A DNA stretch of 64,000 nt from Peteryoungia ipomoeae (GTDB lineage: Bacteria; Pseudomonadota; Alphaproteobacteria; Rhizobiales; Rhizobiaceae): assembly GCF_004912165.1 (NCBI RefSeq), contig NZ_STGV01000005.1, positions 1 to 64,000 on the forward strand, given 5' to 3'. The notes under the pieces were generated by a model that worked only from the letters and a program-made list of their open reading frames with translations, made no database searches and had not been told where the DNA came from. Shown one piece after another: positions 43,714 to 52,759 of the stretch (position 1 is its first letter; the number at the start of each line of letters is the position of its first letter). Both the position numbers and the translations under genes were made by a program.

Positions 43714-45042
43714 ATGTCGAACCGCCTCAATGCCACGCCCAACGATCTGCGCGCCTTCTGGATGCCGTTCACGGCAAACCGCCAGTACAAGAAGGAGCCT
43801 CGCCTTTTCGTCGGCGCCAAGGACATGCACTACACCACCCATGACGGACGCCAGGTGCTCGATGGCACGGCCGGCCTCTGGTGCGTGAATGCCGGCCACT
43901 GCCGGCCGCTGATCACAGAGGCGATCCGCGAACAGGCTGGCGAACTGGACTATGCACCCGCCTTCCAGCTCGGACATCCCAAGGCCTTCGAGCTCGCAAA
44001 CCGTCTCATCGACATCGCCCCCGACAACATGGCCCATGTGCTCTACACCAATTCCGGATCGGAATCGGTCGAGACGGCGCTGAAGGTTGCGCTCGCCTAT
44101 CAGCGCGTGAAGGGGCAAGGCTCGCGCACACGCCTGATCGGCCGCGAGCGCGGCTATCACGGCGTCAATTTCGGCGGCATCTCGGTCGGCGGCATTGTCT
44201 CCAACCGCAAGATGTTCGGCACGCTTCTGACCGGCGTCGACCACATGCCGCACACGCATCTGCCGGCCAAGAACGCCTTCACCAAGGGCATGCCGGAGCA
44301 TGGCGGCGATCTCGCCGACGAGCTGGAGCGCATCGTTACCCTGCACGACGCCTCGACGATCGCCGCCGTCATCGTAGAGCCGGTCTCCGGTTCGACCGGC
44401 GTGCTGATCCCGCCGAAGGGCTATCTGCAGCGCCTGCGCGAGCTTTGCACCAAGCACGGCATCCTGTTGATCTTCGATGAAGTCATCACCGGTTTCGGCC
44501 GCCTCGGCGCGCCGTTTGCTGCCCAGTATTTCGACGTGAAGCCCGACATCATGGTGACCGCCAAGGGCCTGACCAATGGCGTCATCCCGATGGGGGCCGT
44601 TTTCGTCACGGCGGAGATCCACGACGCCTTCATGACCGGCCCGGAACACATGATCGAGTTCTTCCACGGCTACACCTATTCGGGCAATCCGATCGCCTCG
44701 GCCGCGGCGCTGGGCACGCTTGACACCTATCGGGACGAAAACCTGCTGACCCGCGCCGCCGAACTCGCCCCGTACTGGGAAGAGAAGCTGCATTCGCTCC
44801 GCGATTGCCCCAATGTCATCGACATCCGCAATCTCGGCCTGATCGGCGCAATCGAGCTGAAGCCCATCGACGGCGAACCGACGAAGCGCGCCTTCAACGC
44901 CTTCCTCAATGCCTATAACGACGGCCTCCTGATCCGCACGACCGGCGACATCATCGCGCTGTCGCCGCCGCTGATCATCTCGCATGCCGAGATCGACGAA
45001 CTGTTCGACAAGCTGCGCAAGGTGCTGATGAACAACATCTGA
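43714..45042 (+). CDS. class III omega-aminotransferase (beta-alanine:pyruvate transaminase type)
   Basis: A 442-residue PLP-dependent enzyme of the class III group. The text 'WMPFTANRQYKKEPRLFVGAKDMHYTTHDGRQVLDGTAGLWCVNAGHCR' is typical of beta-alanine:pyruvate (omega-amino acid) transaminases. PLP contacts are the Asp255 in FDEVITGFGR and the Schiff-base Lys284 in TAKGLTNG. The ATG at 43714 has GGAG eight bases upstream; an upstream in-frame ATG is less likely. It would move amino groups from beta-alanine or similar amines to pyruvate. Alone in its unit, closed by a terminator. Confidence 0.92.
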   Translation: MSNRLNATPNDLRAFWMPFTANRQYKKEPRLFVGAKDMHYTTHDGRQVLDGTAGLWCVNAGHCRPLITEAIREQAGELDYAPAFQLGHPKAFELANRLIDIAPDNMAHVLYTNSGSESVETALKVALAYQRVKGQGSRTRLIGRERGYHGVNFGGISVGGIVSNRKMFGTLLTGVDHMPHTHLPAKNAFTKGMPEHGGDLADELERIVTLHDASTIAAVIVEPVSGSTGVLIPPKGYLQRLRELCTKHGILLIFDEVITGFGRLGAPFAAQYFDVKPDIMVTAKGLTNGVIPMGAVFVTAEIHDAFMTGPEHMIEFFHGYTYSGNPIASAAALGTLDTYRDENLLTRAAELAPYWEEKLHSLRDCPNVIDIRNLGLIGAIELKPIDGEPTKRAFNAFLNAYNDGLLIRTTGDIIALSPPLIISHAEIDELFDKLRKVLMNNI

Positions 45043-45065
45043 TCGGCAGCCTGATGCTACAGACG

Positions 45066-45093
45066 AAAGAAGCGGCCGGTGGCCGCTTCTTTT
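45066..45093. terminator. bidirectional intrinsic terminator
   Basis: AAAGAAGCGGCC (45066-45077) pairs perfectly with GGCCGCTTCTTT (45081-45092) over a three-base loop and is followed by T residues. It serves the aminotransferase gene and the convergent tdk. Confidence 0.9.
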
Positions 45094-45114
45094 GCTTTGG
45101 AGTGTCCAGCGGCG

Positions 45115-45738
45115 TCAGCCGGAAACGACCGCGAGCCTTGGACTTGCCGGCTCGACTTCCTCGCAGGCCATCTTGTCCTCCCAGTGGCGCCGGCAGAGCG
45201 AGACGTAGCGGTCATTGCCGCCGACTTCGACCTGCGCGCCCTCGCGCATGACGTCGCCATCCTCGCCGACCCGGACGACCATGGTGGCCTTGCGACCGCA
45301 ATGGCAGATGGTGCGCACTTCACGCAGCTCGTCGGCGACGGCCAGCAATTCGTGCGAGCCGGGAAACAGCTTGCCTTGAAAATCCGTCCGCAGCCCGTAG
45401 GCCATAACCGGAATGCCGATCCTGTCGCAGACCCGCGCGAGCTGCCAGACCTGCCTGGCGGAAAGAAACTGCGCCTCGTCAACGAAGACGCAGGTAATCG
45501 GCTCCTCGGCGTGCAGATCCGCAATCTGGGCAAAGAGATCGTCCTCGCCGCCGAAGGGTATGGCTTCCGACGACAATCCGATGCGCGAGGCCACCCTACC
45601 CTTTCCGGCACGATCATCCAGCGCGGCGATGAAGATCACCGTGCGCATGCCGCGTTCGCGGTAGTTGTAGGAGGCCTGCAAGAGCATGGTCGACTTGCCG
45701 GCATTCATCGTTGCGTAGTGGAAGTAGAGCTTGGCCAT
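45115..45738 (-). CDS. tdk: thymidine kinase
   Basis: A 207-residue type II thymidine kinase that phosphorylates thymidine to dTMP in salvage. It has a P-loop (ATMNAGKST, 9-17), DEAQFL, and zinc-site cysteines (ICHCG, CRRHW region). The ATG at 45738 gives the standard MAKLYFHY beginning; the longer frame adds 17 residues that do not fit the family. It is a monocistronic gene, convergent with the aminotransferase and separated from it by a strong terminator. Confidence 0.95.
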   Translation of the reverse strand: MAKLYFHYATMNAGKSTMLLQASYNYRERGMRTVIFIAALDDRAGKGRVASRIGLSSEAIPFGGEDDLFAQIADLHAEEPITCVFVDEAQFLSARQVWQLARVCDRIGIPVMAYGLRTDFQGKLFPGSHELLAVADELREVRTICHCGRKATMVVRVGEDGDVMREGAQVEVGGNDRYVSLCRRHWEDKMACEEVEPASPRLAVVSG

Positions 45739-46043
45739 GTCCGTCTTTTGCTGCGAAGGCAGGCGATGGGAAAGATGTGACCTCGACAAACCACAGAAAA
45801 ATGGGGCCCACCACGCGCAGCCGGCGCGCTCCCTCTACCCCGGAGCAAGCGGCGATGCATGCGTCACCGCTTGCCTTTCGCCCCATTTACGCCCTATTCT
45901 GATCTGGTGATTCGCACGGTTGGACTGACGCAGATGAGTGCGTTTCGACAGGCCGTAGACGACAGCAGCGCCCGACGGCATCGGTTTCGACATCAGGTCG
46001 AAGACTTGGCCTGAACGGTGCAGATCCCCGGCAGGACCTTTCC
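45739..46043. other. intergenic region between tdk and small conserved gene
   Basis: About 305 bases between divergent genes. I see no convincing gene, RNA or repeat. It must hold the tdk promoter (leftward) and probably the promoter of the 79-codon gene (rightward). Confidence 0.5.
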
Positions 46044-46283
46044 GTGGTCGAACTCATCAAGCGCCTTTTTGGCAAGAACATCCCCTCGACGGACATTGAT
46101 GCAACCCTTTCCCCGCAGGAACGCGAGGAAGCGCAGCGCGCCGCCCGGCGCGCCCAGGTGATCAGCGATCTTATCGAGTTGCAGCGCATCGCAACGGCGG
46201 AACTGGCGCTGCGCCAGAAGCAGGACGCCGAGGCCGGCATTGAAGGCCAGGCTCCTTTCGGCCAGCGCATTGCCATCATCTGA
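46044..46283 (+). CDS. small conserved hypothetical protein, PFGxRxAII C-terminus
   Basis: A 79-residue basic/helical protein of unknown function, with a hydrophobic N-terminal turn (MVELIKRLFGKNIPS), a charged helix (LSPQEREEAQRAARRAQVISDLIELQRI) and the C-terminus APFGQRIAII. It starts with GTG; GCAGGA seven bases upstream is a good ribosome site. The last residues closely match TPFGDRVAII at the end of the unrelated 120-residue protein at 52279-52641. Confidence 0.7.
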   Translation: MVELIKRLFGKNIPSTDIDATLSPQEREEAQRAARRAQVISDLIELQRIATAELALRQKQDAEAGIEGQAPFGQRIAII

Positions 46284-46455
46284 CAGCCAGGGCCGACAGC
46301 CGGTCCTGCAATATCCTGTGATGTGACCCTCTCCGGTCACAACCGGGCTTTTGTCGCGCCTTGTTTTTGGCTAAATAAGGCCAAGGGGAGCAATAAAAGA
46401 ACCCGAAGGGCTGACAAACCGACAGAGATCGATCGCCCGACCCAAGGAGCAGGAC

Positions 46456-47562
46456 ATGAAATTTCACCTTCTGGCGGCGACCGCGCTCGCTGCCCTCATC
46501 GCCTCGACCCCGGCTGCCTATGCCGATATCACCATCGGCCTGATGGCCCCGCTGACCGGCCCGCTGGCTGCCGTCGGCGCGCAGATCAAGAACGGTGCCG
46601 AGACCGCCGTCGAGGAAATCAACAAGAAGGGCGGCGTCAACGGCGAGCAGCTCGTGATCAAGGTTGCCGACGATGCCGGCGAACCGAAGCAGGGCGTATC
46701 GGCGGCCAACCAGCTGGTCGGCGAAGGCATCCGTTTCGTCGTTGGCCCGGTCACCTCGGGTGTTGCCGTGCCGGCCTCCAGCGTTCTTGCCGAAAACGGC
46801 ACGCTGATGGTTACCCCGACCGCAACCGCGCCGGATCTGACGGCCCGTGGCCTGACGACCGTTGTCCGCACCTGCGGCCGTGACGACCAGCAGGCCGATG
46901 TCGCCGCCAAGCTGGTTCTTGAAAAGTTCAAGGACAAGAAGATCGCGATCCTCAACGACAAGGGTCAGTACGGCAAGGGTCTCGCCGACGCCTTCAAGGC
47001 AGCGCTGAACGCCGGCGGCGTGACGGAAGTCTTCAACGACGCCCTGACGGCTGGCGAAAAGGATTTTGGTGCCCTCGTCACGCGTCTGAAGGCAGAAGGC
47101 GTCGAAGTGATCTATTTCGGCGGCTACCACCCGGAAGCCGGTCTTCTGGTTCGCCAGATGAAGGATGCCGGCATGACGGCACAGCTGATCGCCGGCGATG
47201 GCCTGTCGAACAGCGAATACGTCACCATCTCAGGTGATGCCGGCGAAGGCACGATCTTCACCAACGCTGCCGATGCGCTGAAGAACGCCGACAGCAAGGC
47301 TGCCGTCGACGCGCTGACCGCCAAGAACGTCCCGGCCGAAGCCTTCACGCTGAACGCCTATGCCGCCGTCGAAGTTCTGGCCGCCGGCATTGCCAAGGCC
47401 GGCACCACCGATGACGCCGAAGCCGTCGCCACCGCCCTCAAGGACGGCTCGGAAATCCCGACCGCCATCGGCAAGCTGACCTACGGCGAGACCGGCGACC
47501 TGACCTCACAGAGCTTTGCCGTCTACAAATGGGAAGGCGGCAAGACGGTTGCTGCCGAGTAA
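46456..47562 (+). CDS. branched-chain amino acid ABC transporter substrate-binding protein (LivK/BraC type)
   Basis: A 368-residue periplasmic binding protein with signal peptide 1-23 (AYA then D). It has the LivJ/LivK/BraC pattern [32 protein letters not shown], the ligand-binding [29 protein letters not shown], and the [12 protein letters not shown] segment. It would bind leucine, isoleucine, valine or related amino acids. The permease and ATPase genes are not adjacent, so it is an orphan binding protein served by a distant system. A strong terminator follows. Confidence 0.9.
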   Translation: MKFHLLAATALAALIASTPAAYADITIGLMAPLTGPLAAVGAQIKNGAETAVEEINKKGGVNGEQLVIKVADDAGEPKQGVSAANQLVGEGIRFVVGPVTSGVAVPASSVLAENGTLMVTPTATAPDLTARGLTTVVRTCGRDDQQADVAAKLVLEKFKDKKIAILNDKGQYGKGLADAFKAALNAGGVTEVFNDALTAGEKDFGALVTRLKAEGVEVIYFGGYHPEAGLLVRQMKDAGMTAQLIAGDGLSNSEYVTISGDAGEGTIFTNAADALKNADSKAAVDALTAKNVPAEAFTLNAYAAVEVLAAGIAKAGTTDDAEAVATALKDGSEIPTAIGKLTYGETGDLTSQSFAVYKWEGGKTVAAE

Positions 47563-47587
47563 GCGGCACGACGATTGAACCTCAAGG

Positions 47588-47618
47588 AGGCGGCCGGAAA
47601 CGGCCGCCTTTCTGTTTT
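47588..47618 (+). terminator. intrinsic terminator after livK-type gene
   Basis: GGCGGCCG (47589-47596) pairs with CGGCCGCC (47601-47608) over a GAAA tetraloop and is followed by TTTCTGTTTT. Confidence 0.9.
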
Positions 47619-47638
47619 CCGAGACATGCGGTCAAATG

Positions 47639-48484
47639 TTACAGCCGCGACAGCTCCGCCGGCGTGTAGTCTGACGCGAGCGCAACATCCTTCTGTGCCT
47701 CCAGCGCGGCCAGTCTGTCCGAGAGCGCCTTGCGGACATGATGATAGGCATCGACACCGAGTGTCAGGCGAAGCGGCGCCTCGGCAAGTTCGGTCGAGGC
47801 GACGATCGCATCCACCATGCGCACCGGATCCCCCGCAATTACCCAGGTGCCGTTTTCGGCGGCCGCGAGCAGCGCACGCGGCGGCGTGCCCTCATAGGCT
47901 TGCAAGGGCTTCGACACGACAAGGCCGGCGGCGAAATTGGTGCGCGTGGCGCCGGGCTCGATCAGGGTGAACTCAATGCCGAAGCCCCGCACCTCCTGTG
48001 CAACGCTTTCGACGAAACCCTCGATACCCCATTTGGTCGCATGGTAGAGGCTGAAGCCAGGATAGGCAATCTGGCCCCCTTCCGATGCCACCTGCAGCAC
48101 CCGGCCGCCGCCCTGTGCCCTCAACCGCGGCAACAGGGCCCGGATGAACCGGATGGAACCGATCAGGTTCGTCTCGATGATCTGCGTCAGTTCCTCCTCC
48201 GAGGCCTCCTCGGCAGCGCCGAAAACGCCATAGCCGGCATTGCTGACGGCGACATCGATGCGACCGAAGCGGTCGAAGGCTTCTCCGACAGCGGCTTCAA
48301 TCTGCGGACCGTTCCTGAGGTCAAGCGCAAGGACAAGCAGCCGATCGCCATAGTCGGCGCTAAGATCCGCCAAGGCTTCGGGTCGGCGGACGGTTGCCGC
48401 GACGCGGTCGCCGCGCTTGAGAAGTGTTTCGGTGAGAATGCGGCCAAATCCGGAATTGGCGCCGGTGATCATCCAAGTCTTCAT
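47639..48484 (-). CDS. short-chain dehydrogenase/reductase
   Basis: A 281-residue classical SDR. The nucleotide motif TGANSGFG lies at 7-14, NAGYG at about 85-89, and the catalytic Ser plus YHATK (Tyr and Lys) at about 148-160. The family oxidises or reduces alcohols, ketones or sugars with NAD(P). The substrate is unknown. It is divergent from a LysR-type regulator gene that carries a frameshift, the usual arrangement for a regulator and its target. The 47639 end is convergent with the livK-type gene. Confidence 0.9.
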   Translation of the reverse strand: MKTWMITGANSGFGRILTETLLKRGDRVAATVRRPEALADLSADYGDRLLVLALDLRNGPQIEAAVGEAFDRFGRIDVAVSNAGYGVFGAAEEASEEELTQIIETNLIGSIRFIRALLPRLRAQGGGRVLQVASEGGQIAYPGFSLYHATKWGIEGFVESVAQEVRGFGIEFTLIEPGATRTNFAAGLVVSKPLQAYEGTPPRALLAAAENGTWVIAGDPVRMVDAIVASTELAEAPLRLTLGVDAYHHVRKALSDRLAALEAQKDVALASDYTPAELSRL

Positions 48485-48587
48485 GACGTCTATCTCCTGT
48501 GTTTGCGTCTATGGCAGGAAGATAGCTCACAACCTTTGATGGGATTAGACCTTGAATTCCGCATGATCTGCTGAATAATTGCCAGCA

Positions 48588-49539
48588 ATGACGACACCAA
48601 CGCTCAATGACCTCAAAAGTTTTGCGGCAGTCGCGACCCATCGCAGCTTCCGCAAGGCCGCCGACGAGATCGGCGTTTCGCCCTCGACGCTCAGCCACAC
48701 GATGCGCACGCTCGAGGGGCAGCTCGGAGTCCGCCTCTTGAACCGGACAACGCGCAGCGTCTACCTGACGGAAGCCGGCGAGCTTCTGCTCGCACGTCTG
48801 AAACCGGTGCTTGCCGACCTCGCCTCCGCCCTCGAGGATATCGATCCCTATCGCGCGACGCCGGCCGGAACCGTCAGGATCAACGCTGCCGGCACGGCCG
48901 CAGGCCTACTTGTTCGCCTCGTCGTGCCGGAGGTCATGAAACGGCATCCGCATGTCTCGGTTGACATCGTCAGCGAGGGCCGACTGGTGGATATTGTCGA
49001 AGGCGGGTTCGATGCCGGCATTCGTCTTGGCGAGACGGTGCCCCCGCGACATGGTCGCCGTGCGCTTCGGTCCGGAGCTCCGCTTCATCTGCGTCGCGGC
49101 GCCTGAATATCTTGAGCGTGCGGGAGTGCCGAAGACCCCGGATGACCTCGCTGCACACCAATGCATTCGCCACCGTTTGCCGAGCGGCAAACTCTATCGC
49201 TGGGAGTTCGAACGGCTGGGGCAGGAAATGCTGGTGGATGCACCCGGTCGGCTGACCCTCGACGAGCAGGGACTGATGATCGATGCCGCAATCGCGGGCC
49301 TCGGCATCGCCTATATCGCGGAACAGGCTGCAACGGAGGCCTTGGCCGCCGGCCGACTGGTGCCGCTGCTGCTCGACTGGTGCCCGCCCTTTCCGGGCCT
49401 CTTTCTCTACTACCCCGGCCACCGCAGGGTACCGCCGGCACTTCGAGCCTTTATCGACGTCCTGAAGCAGGTGGAGCTGCCGCCGTCGGTTCTGGCGCAG
49501 GAACTGCAGGACACCGCCAGTACCACTCATTCCGCATAG
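48588..49539 (+). pseudogene. LysR-family regulator, interrupted by a +1 frameshift
   Basis: The first 151 codons give a normal LysR helix-turn-helix ('LNDLKSFAAVATHRSFRKAADEIGVSPSTLSHTMRTLEGQLGVRLLNRTTRSVYLTEAG') and the start of the effector domain, up to GIRLGETVP. The continuation, RDMVAVRFGPELRFICVAAPEYLE, is in the next frame and runs to the stop at 49537-49539. The break is at the five-C run 49041-49045; removal of one C restores a full-length protein of about 316 residues. This is either a true inactivating mutation or a homopolymer error. Its probable target is the divergent SDR gene. ATG at 48588 is the likely start. Confidence 0.9.
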
Positions 49540-49730
49540 ACCATCTTCCGCGTCACACCATCTCGGGCGTCAACACCGGAGCTGTCATGAAGCCTGCATC
49601 GACGAGATAGAGAACGGGCTTGGCGACATCCTTCGAGCACCTACCAAGGCAGTTTGGTCGCACGCCATATATTTACCAGAAATTGCATTGCCTTCTAATT
49701 GCAGCCCTAATGATTTTCGCGTGGTGAGCA

Positions 49731-50534
49731 ATGTTTGAAAAGTCAGCTCTCGGATTCTTTTGCGCGTTTTTGCTTTTAGCCCTGTCCAGCCCATTTCTTC
49801 CCCGTTTTTTAATCGGCAAAGCCCTGATCCTCGCAGGTTTGGCATATGCGACAAGCTGGCTTTTGTTGCCACCGTCGCCCCTTGGTGAAGGGTTGGACTC
49901 ACGTGCCATCCTTGGTTTTCTGATTGTTTCTTATCTTGTGGTCGGATTTGCGATAGCAATCCGTCTGGCAGGAGAAGTCATCTACCGCTCCTTCAACTCA
50001 AGCGAGGTCAGATGGGACCGGAATACGGATCGGCTTGACAGGATCATTGTTGCCGCCGCCGGCGTGGTTGGCGGCATCGCGCTCGTCCCGGTGCTCGGAG
50101 CACTGATGGGAGGCAGTGCAGGTGGTCTTGTGATGGACCTGACAGTCGGCCTCATTTCAGCGGCGCTGGCGTGCTATTTCTATCTTCGACAGCGCCTGCC
50201 GATCGACCTTGGCGCCGCCATGCTGTCACTTACCGTGGCCATCATCTCTTTTGGCGGCGCATTTCAAACCCAGAATATTATCGACGACGCCATCCGACTG
50301 GCTCAAGGGCGAGCATGGTGCCTGACGATGCCAAATGCGCGAGACCGGGACACGACCCGCGCCGATTTGGGCTTCTACGCGCTGCCAAAGGACTGGTGGT
50401 CACCACACCTCGTTCTTACCATCTCGGGCGAGAAGCAGATGCTCCTCTGGTCGGTCCGGAGGCAGGAATTTGGCTCCGGGAACATAGAGGCAAGAGAGCG
50501 ATGCGACCCCACAAAGGTCAGCGGGATTTCCTGA
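49731..50534 (+). CDS. hypothetical polytopic membrane protein
   Basis: A 267-residue protein with about six hydrophobic segments (roughly 5-22, 30-47, 60-82, 106-128, 135-152, 160-175), followed by a soluble C-terminal ~80 residues. I do not recognise a family. The C-terminal part (GRAWCLTMPNARDRDTTRADLGFYALPKDWWSPHLVLTI) looks like a small extracytoplasmic or cytoplasmic domain. Base composition is a little more AT-rich in the first part. Nothing in the neighbourhood points to a function. Confidence 0.65.
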   Translation: MFEKSALGFFCAFLLLALSSPFLPRFLIGKALILAGLAYATSWLLLPPSPLGEGLDSRAILGFLIVSYLVVGFAIAIRLAGEVIYRSFNSSEVRWDRNTDRLDRIIVAAAGVVGGIALVPVLGALMGGSAGGLVMDLTVGLISAALACYFYLRQRLPIDLGAAMLSLTVAIISFGGAFQTQNIIDDAIRLAQGRAWCLTMPNARDRDTTRADLGFYALPKDWWSPHLVLTISGEKQMLLWSVRRQEFGSGNIEARERCDPTKVSGIS

Positions 50535-50622
50535 GATTGAACCCGACGCTCGGAACACCCCGATCGAATGGGCAAAATCCGGCAGCGCTGACCTGCTGCT
50601 GCCAAGGCATCCCTCTCTGCTG

Positions 50623-50838
50623 CTAAGTCTCACGGGCGATCGAGCCACGCCGCCGATAGGGCAGTAGAAAAAGATAGATCCCGGTCGCCAGAAGCGGCAG
50701 CAGGGGTATGAGCGCGAGAAAGCCGATCCATTGCGGCGATCCGGGTATCATCATCGCGACGATATTGGCGATGACGGCGAGCGTAAAGGCGAGCGAGAGA
50801 AAGCGATGCCATTGGCGCATGCGGTGGGAAAACGGCAT
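50623..50838 (-). CDS. small two-helix membrane protein
   Basis: A 71-residue protein with two membrane helices (~12-32 and ~38-60), a basic N-terminus (MRQWHR) and a basic C-terminus. The family is unknown. The text 'FLSLAFTLAVIANIVAMMIPGSPQWIGFLALIPLLPLLATGIYLFLLP' is a common small membrane protein pattern in Rhizobiales. It follows the SRPBCC gene by about 42 bases on the same strand and may be its operon partner. Confidence 0.68.
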   Translation of the reverse strand: MPFSHRMRQWHRFLSLAFTLAVIANIVAMMIPGSPQWIGFLALIPLLPLLATGIYLFLLPYRRRGSIARET

Positions 50839-50880
50839 GGAAAGACCCTTGTTTCTATGGCTGTGGTAAAATGATCCTGA

Positions 50881-51291
50881 TCAGACGATCCTGTCGAGCA
50901 GCGCTTCCAGACCGTCGAAATAACGCGGCCAGCCCAGTTTGGCGCCGCCGTAAAATTGCGGCTGATCGCGACGGAAGCCTGTCTGCTCCATGCGCAGCAG
51001 CGTCCCGCTGCCGCTCGGCGTCAGTGTCCAGGTGACCAGGCTTCTGAGCGCGCCCGAATTCCAGCTATAGGCGAGCCGCGTGTTCGGCTCGACCACCTGC
51101 ACCTCGCAATCCACCGTCCCCCAATCCGCAACGAGTGTGAAAGCGTGGCCGGGCTCGGGGCTAAAAGCGTTCTGCATCAGCCAATCGGCGATGAGTTCCG
51201 GCTGCGTCAGCGCCCGCCAGAGCTTTTCCGGCGCGTGGCGGAAATGCCGCTCGACGGTAACAGTCAGCACATCATGGCTACGGTCGGTCAT
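50881..51291 (-). CDS. SRPBCC (AHSA1-type) protein
   Basis: A 136-residue START/Bet v1-fold protein with TVERHFRHAPEKLWRALTQPELIADWLM and a C-terminal GWPRYFDGLEALL helix. These are typical of AHSA1-like SRPBCC proteins often co-encoded with ArsR regulators. Such proteins bind small hydrophobic ligands. The start at 51291 gives an ATGA overlap with the ArsR gene, so the two are translated together. The ligand is unknown. Confidence 0.88.
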   Translation of the reverse strand: MTDRSHDVLTVTVERHFRHAPEKLWRALTQPELIADWLMQNAFSPEPGHAFTLVADWGTVDCEVQVVEPNTRLAYSWNSGALRSLVTWTLTPSGSGTLLRMEQTGFRRDQPQFYGGAKLGWPRYFDGLEALLDRIV

Positions 51292-51611
51292 TGATCCATC
51301 CTGTTCAACACATCCTCCAGCGCATCGAAGCGCGTCTCCCAGAAGCCGGCCATCTGACGCGCCCAATTGAGCAGCGGATCGAGCGCCTCGGCCCGCGCGC
51401 GGTAGTGGCTCTGGCGGCCGCTTACCCTATCTTCCACCAGTCCGGCGCGCTTGAGCACGGCGAGATGCTTGGAAACGGCAGGCTGGGAGACGCCGGCACC
51501 TGCTGTCAGCTCCCCCACCGTCTGCTCGCCATCGCGACAGAGACGCTCGAAAAGCCCGCGTCGGGTCGGGTCGGCAAGGGCGGCAAAAAGGGCATCCGTG
51601 GCAGACGTCAT
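51288..51611 (-). CDS. ArsR-family transcriptional regulator
   Basis: A 107-residue winged-helix regulator (ALADPTRRGLFERLCRDGEQTVGELTAGAGVSQPAVSKHLAVLKRAGLVEDRVSGRQSHY). No metal-binding cysteine pair is visible. It sits first in a two- or three-gene unit with the SRPBCC gene, with which it overlaps by four bases. Regulators of this type commonly autoregulate such operons. Its promoter should lie in 51612-51752, shared with the divergent rhodanese gene. Confidence 0.92.
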   Translation of the reverse strand: MTSATDALFAALADPTRRGLFERLCRDGEQTVGELTAGAGVSQPAVSKHLAVLKRAGLVEDRVSGRQSHYRARAEALDPLLNWARQMAGFWETRFDALEDVLNRMDQ

Positions 51612-51752
51612 CCGAAATCCATAACCGATCAGCTATGGGATATTCATAGCTATGGGGCTATGCGATTGTCAAGCGCAATCCCTGCACGCCTCCCCCGTGA
51701 CAGAACGCGCCGCAGTGTTACACTCCGCCGGCACGGCTGATGGGGGAGCGCA

Positions 51753-52154
51753 ATGAAGAAGGGCTACAAGGACTTGCTGGCGGAAGCCAATGCCTTGGTC
51801 GAGGCGGTGGACGCTGTGGAAGCGTCGCGGCTGCACGGGGCAAGCAACGTGCTGTTCGTCGACCTGCGCGATCCGCGCGAGCGTGAACGGGAAGGCACGA
51901 TCCCGCACGCATTTTCCTGTCCGCGCGGCATGCTCGAATTCTGGATCGATCCGGATAGCCCCTATCACAAACCGGTCTTTGCCGAAGACCGGCTGTTCCT
52001 CTTTTTCTGCGCCAGTGGCTGGCGGTCGGTACTCGCTACCAAAACGGCACTGGAGATGGGGCTCGAAAACGTCTGCCACCTCGATGGTGGCTTCACCGCC
52101 TGGCGGACGGCAGGGCTTCCCGTGGAGGCGGCGCCCGCGAAGACCAAAGCCTAA
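51753..52154 (+). CDS. rhodanese-like sulfurtransferase
   Basis: A 133-residue single-domain rhodanese. The conserved VLFVDLRDPREREREGTIPHA and the active-site loop with the catalytic Cys (FCASGWRS) are present. LEMGLENVCHLDGGFTAWRTAGLPVE closes the domain. It would transfer sulfane sulfur to thiols or cyanide, or act in sulfur trafficking. It is divergent from the ArsR gene and has no evident operon partner. Confidence 0.9.
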   Translation: MKKGYKDLLAEANALVEAVDAVEASRLHGASNVLFVDLRDPREREREGTIPHAFSCPRGMLEFWIDPDSPYHKPVFAEDRLFLFFCASGWRSVLATKTALEMGLENVCHLDGGFTAWRTAGLPVEAAPAKTKA

Positions 52155-52278
52155 GCAGGCATAGACCCAAGATTGCAGGAAATGCGCAACTGCCCTATTT
52201 TCAAGGGTAAACCGTTAAGCTCGCCACCATGTCGATCACTGCAGGCTGGTCCGGCGCGGGTTTTGACAGGAGACAGTC

Positions 52279-52641
52279 ATGGTGAAGCGTGTCAGCCGCA
52301 TCTATCCCGGTGAAGCCTCCAACCAAGCGGAGGTCGGTCACACCCTGAACCTCGGCTCGGATCCGCTCAATACCTGGGTGTCAGCCCGCCAGTCGAAGAT
52401 CAATCATGATATCGAGGAGCGGCGGCGCACTGCGCCAGACGAGCATGCGGATCACGGCTCGGCAAAGGAGCAAGAGGCGGAGCATGGACACCCCTCGCGC
52501 CATCTGATCGAGCCTGACGATACACGGAACGCCACAGAATGCGCGCCCGAGGAACCCCGCCTCTCCGGTGAAAGCGAACGCATCGGCACCCAGAACTTCG
52601 ACGAGGATACGCCCTTTGGCGACCGTGTCGCGATAATCTGA
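52279..52641 (+). CDS. hypothetical charged protein, PFGxRxAII C-terminus
   Basis: A 120-residue protein of unknown function, mostly charged and probably disordered in the middle ('RRRTAPDEHADHGSAKEQEAEHGHPSRHLIEPDD'). The N-terminus is basic (MVKRVSRIYPGEASN). It ends DEDTPFGDRVAII, nearly the same as APFGQRIAII at the end of the 79-residue protein at 46044-46283. AGGAGA precedes the ATG. Confidence 0.68.
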   Translation: MVKRVSRIYPGEASNQAEVGHTLNLGSDPLNTWVSARQSKINHDIEERRRTAPDEHADHGSAKEQEAEHGHPSRHLIEPDDTRNATECAPEEPRLSGESERIGTQNFDEDTPFGDRVAII

Positions 52642-52759
52642 CGGACCAGCCGCGCGCCAAAGCCGTATCGCCGGCGCAACAGCGCCTCACCCTTCGCAGA
52701 TGCAGGTCGCAGTTTTGCGGCATTCACTCTACTCTGGCGCAAACAGACAAGGATGCCCC

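Noticed and set aside
46323-46340. GTGACC-ctctcc-GGTCAC inverted repeat before the livK-type gene
   Set aside because: Short six-base arms that could arise by chance; no second copy or known operator match.
48588-49539. Programmed ribosomal frameshift in the LysR gene
   Set aside because: A plain C-run without slippery-heptamer or stimulatory structure; LysR genes are not known to use recoding, so mutation or sequencing error is simpler.
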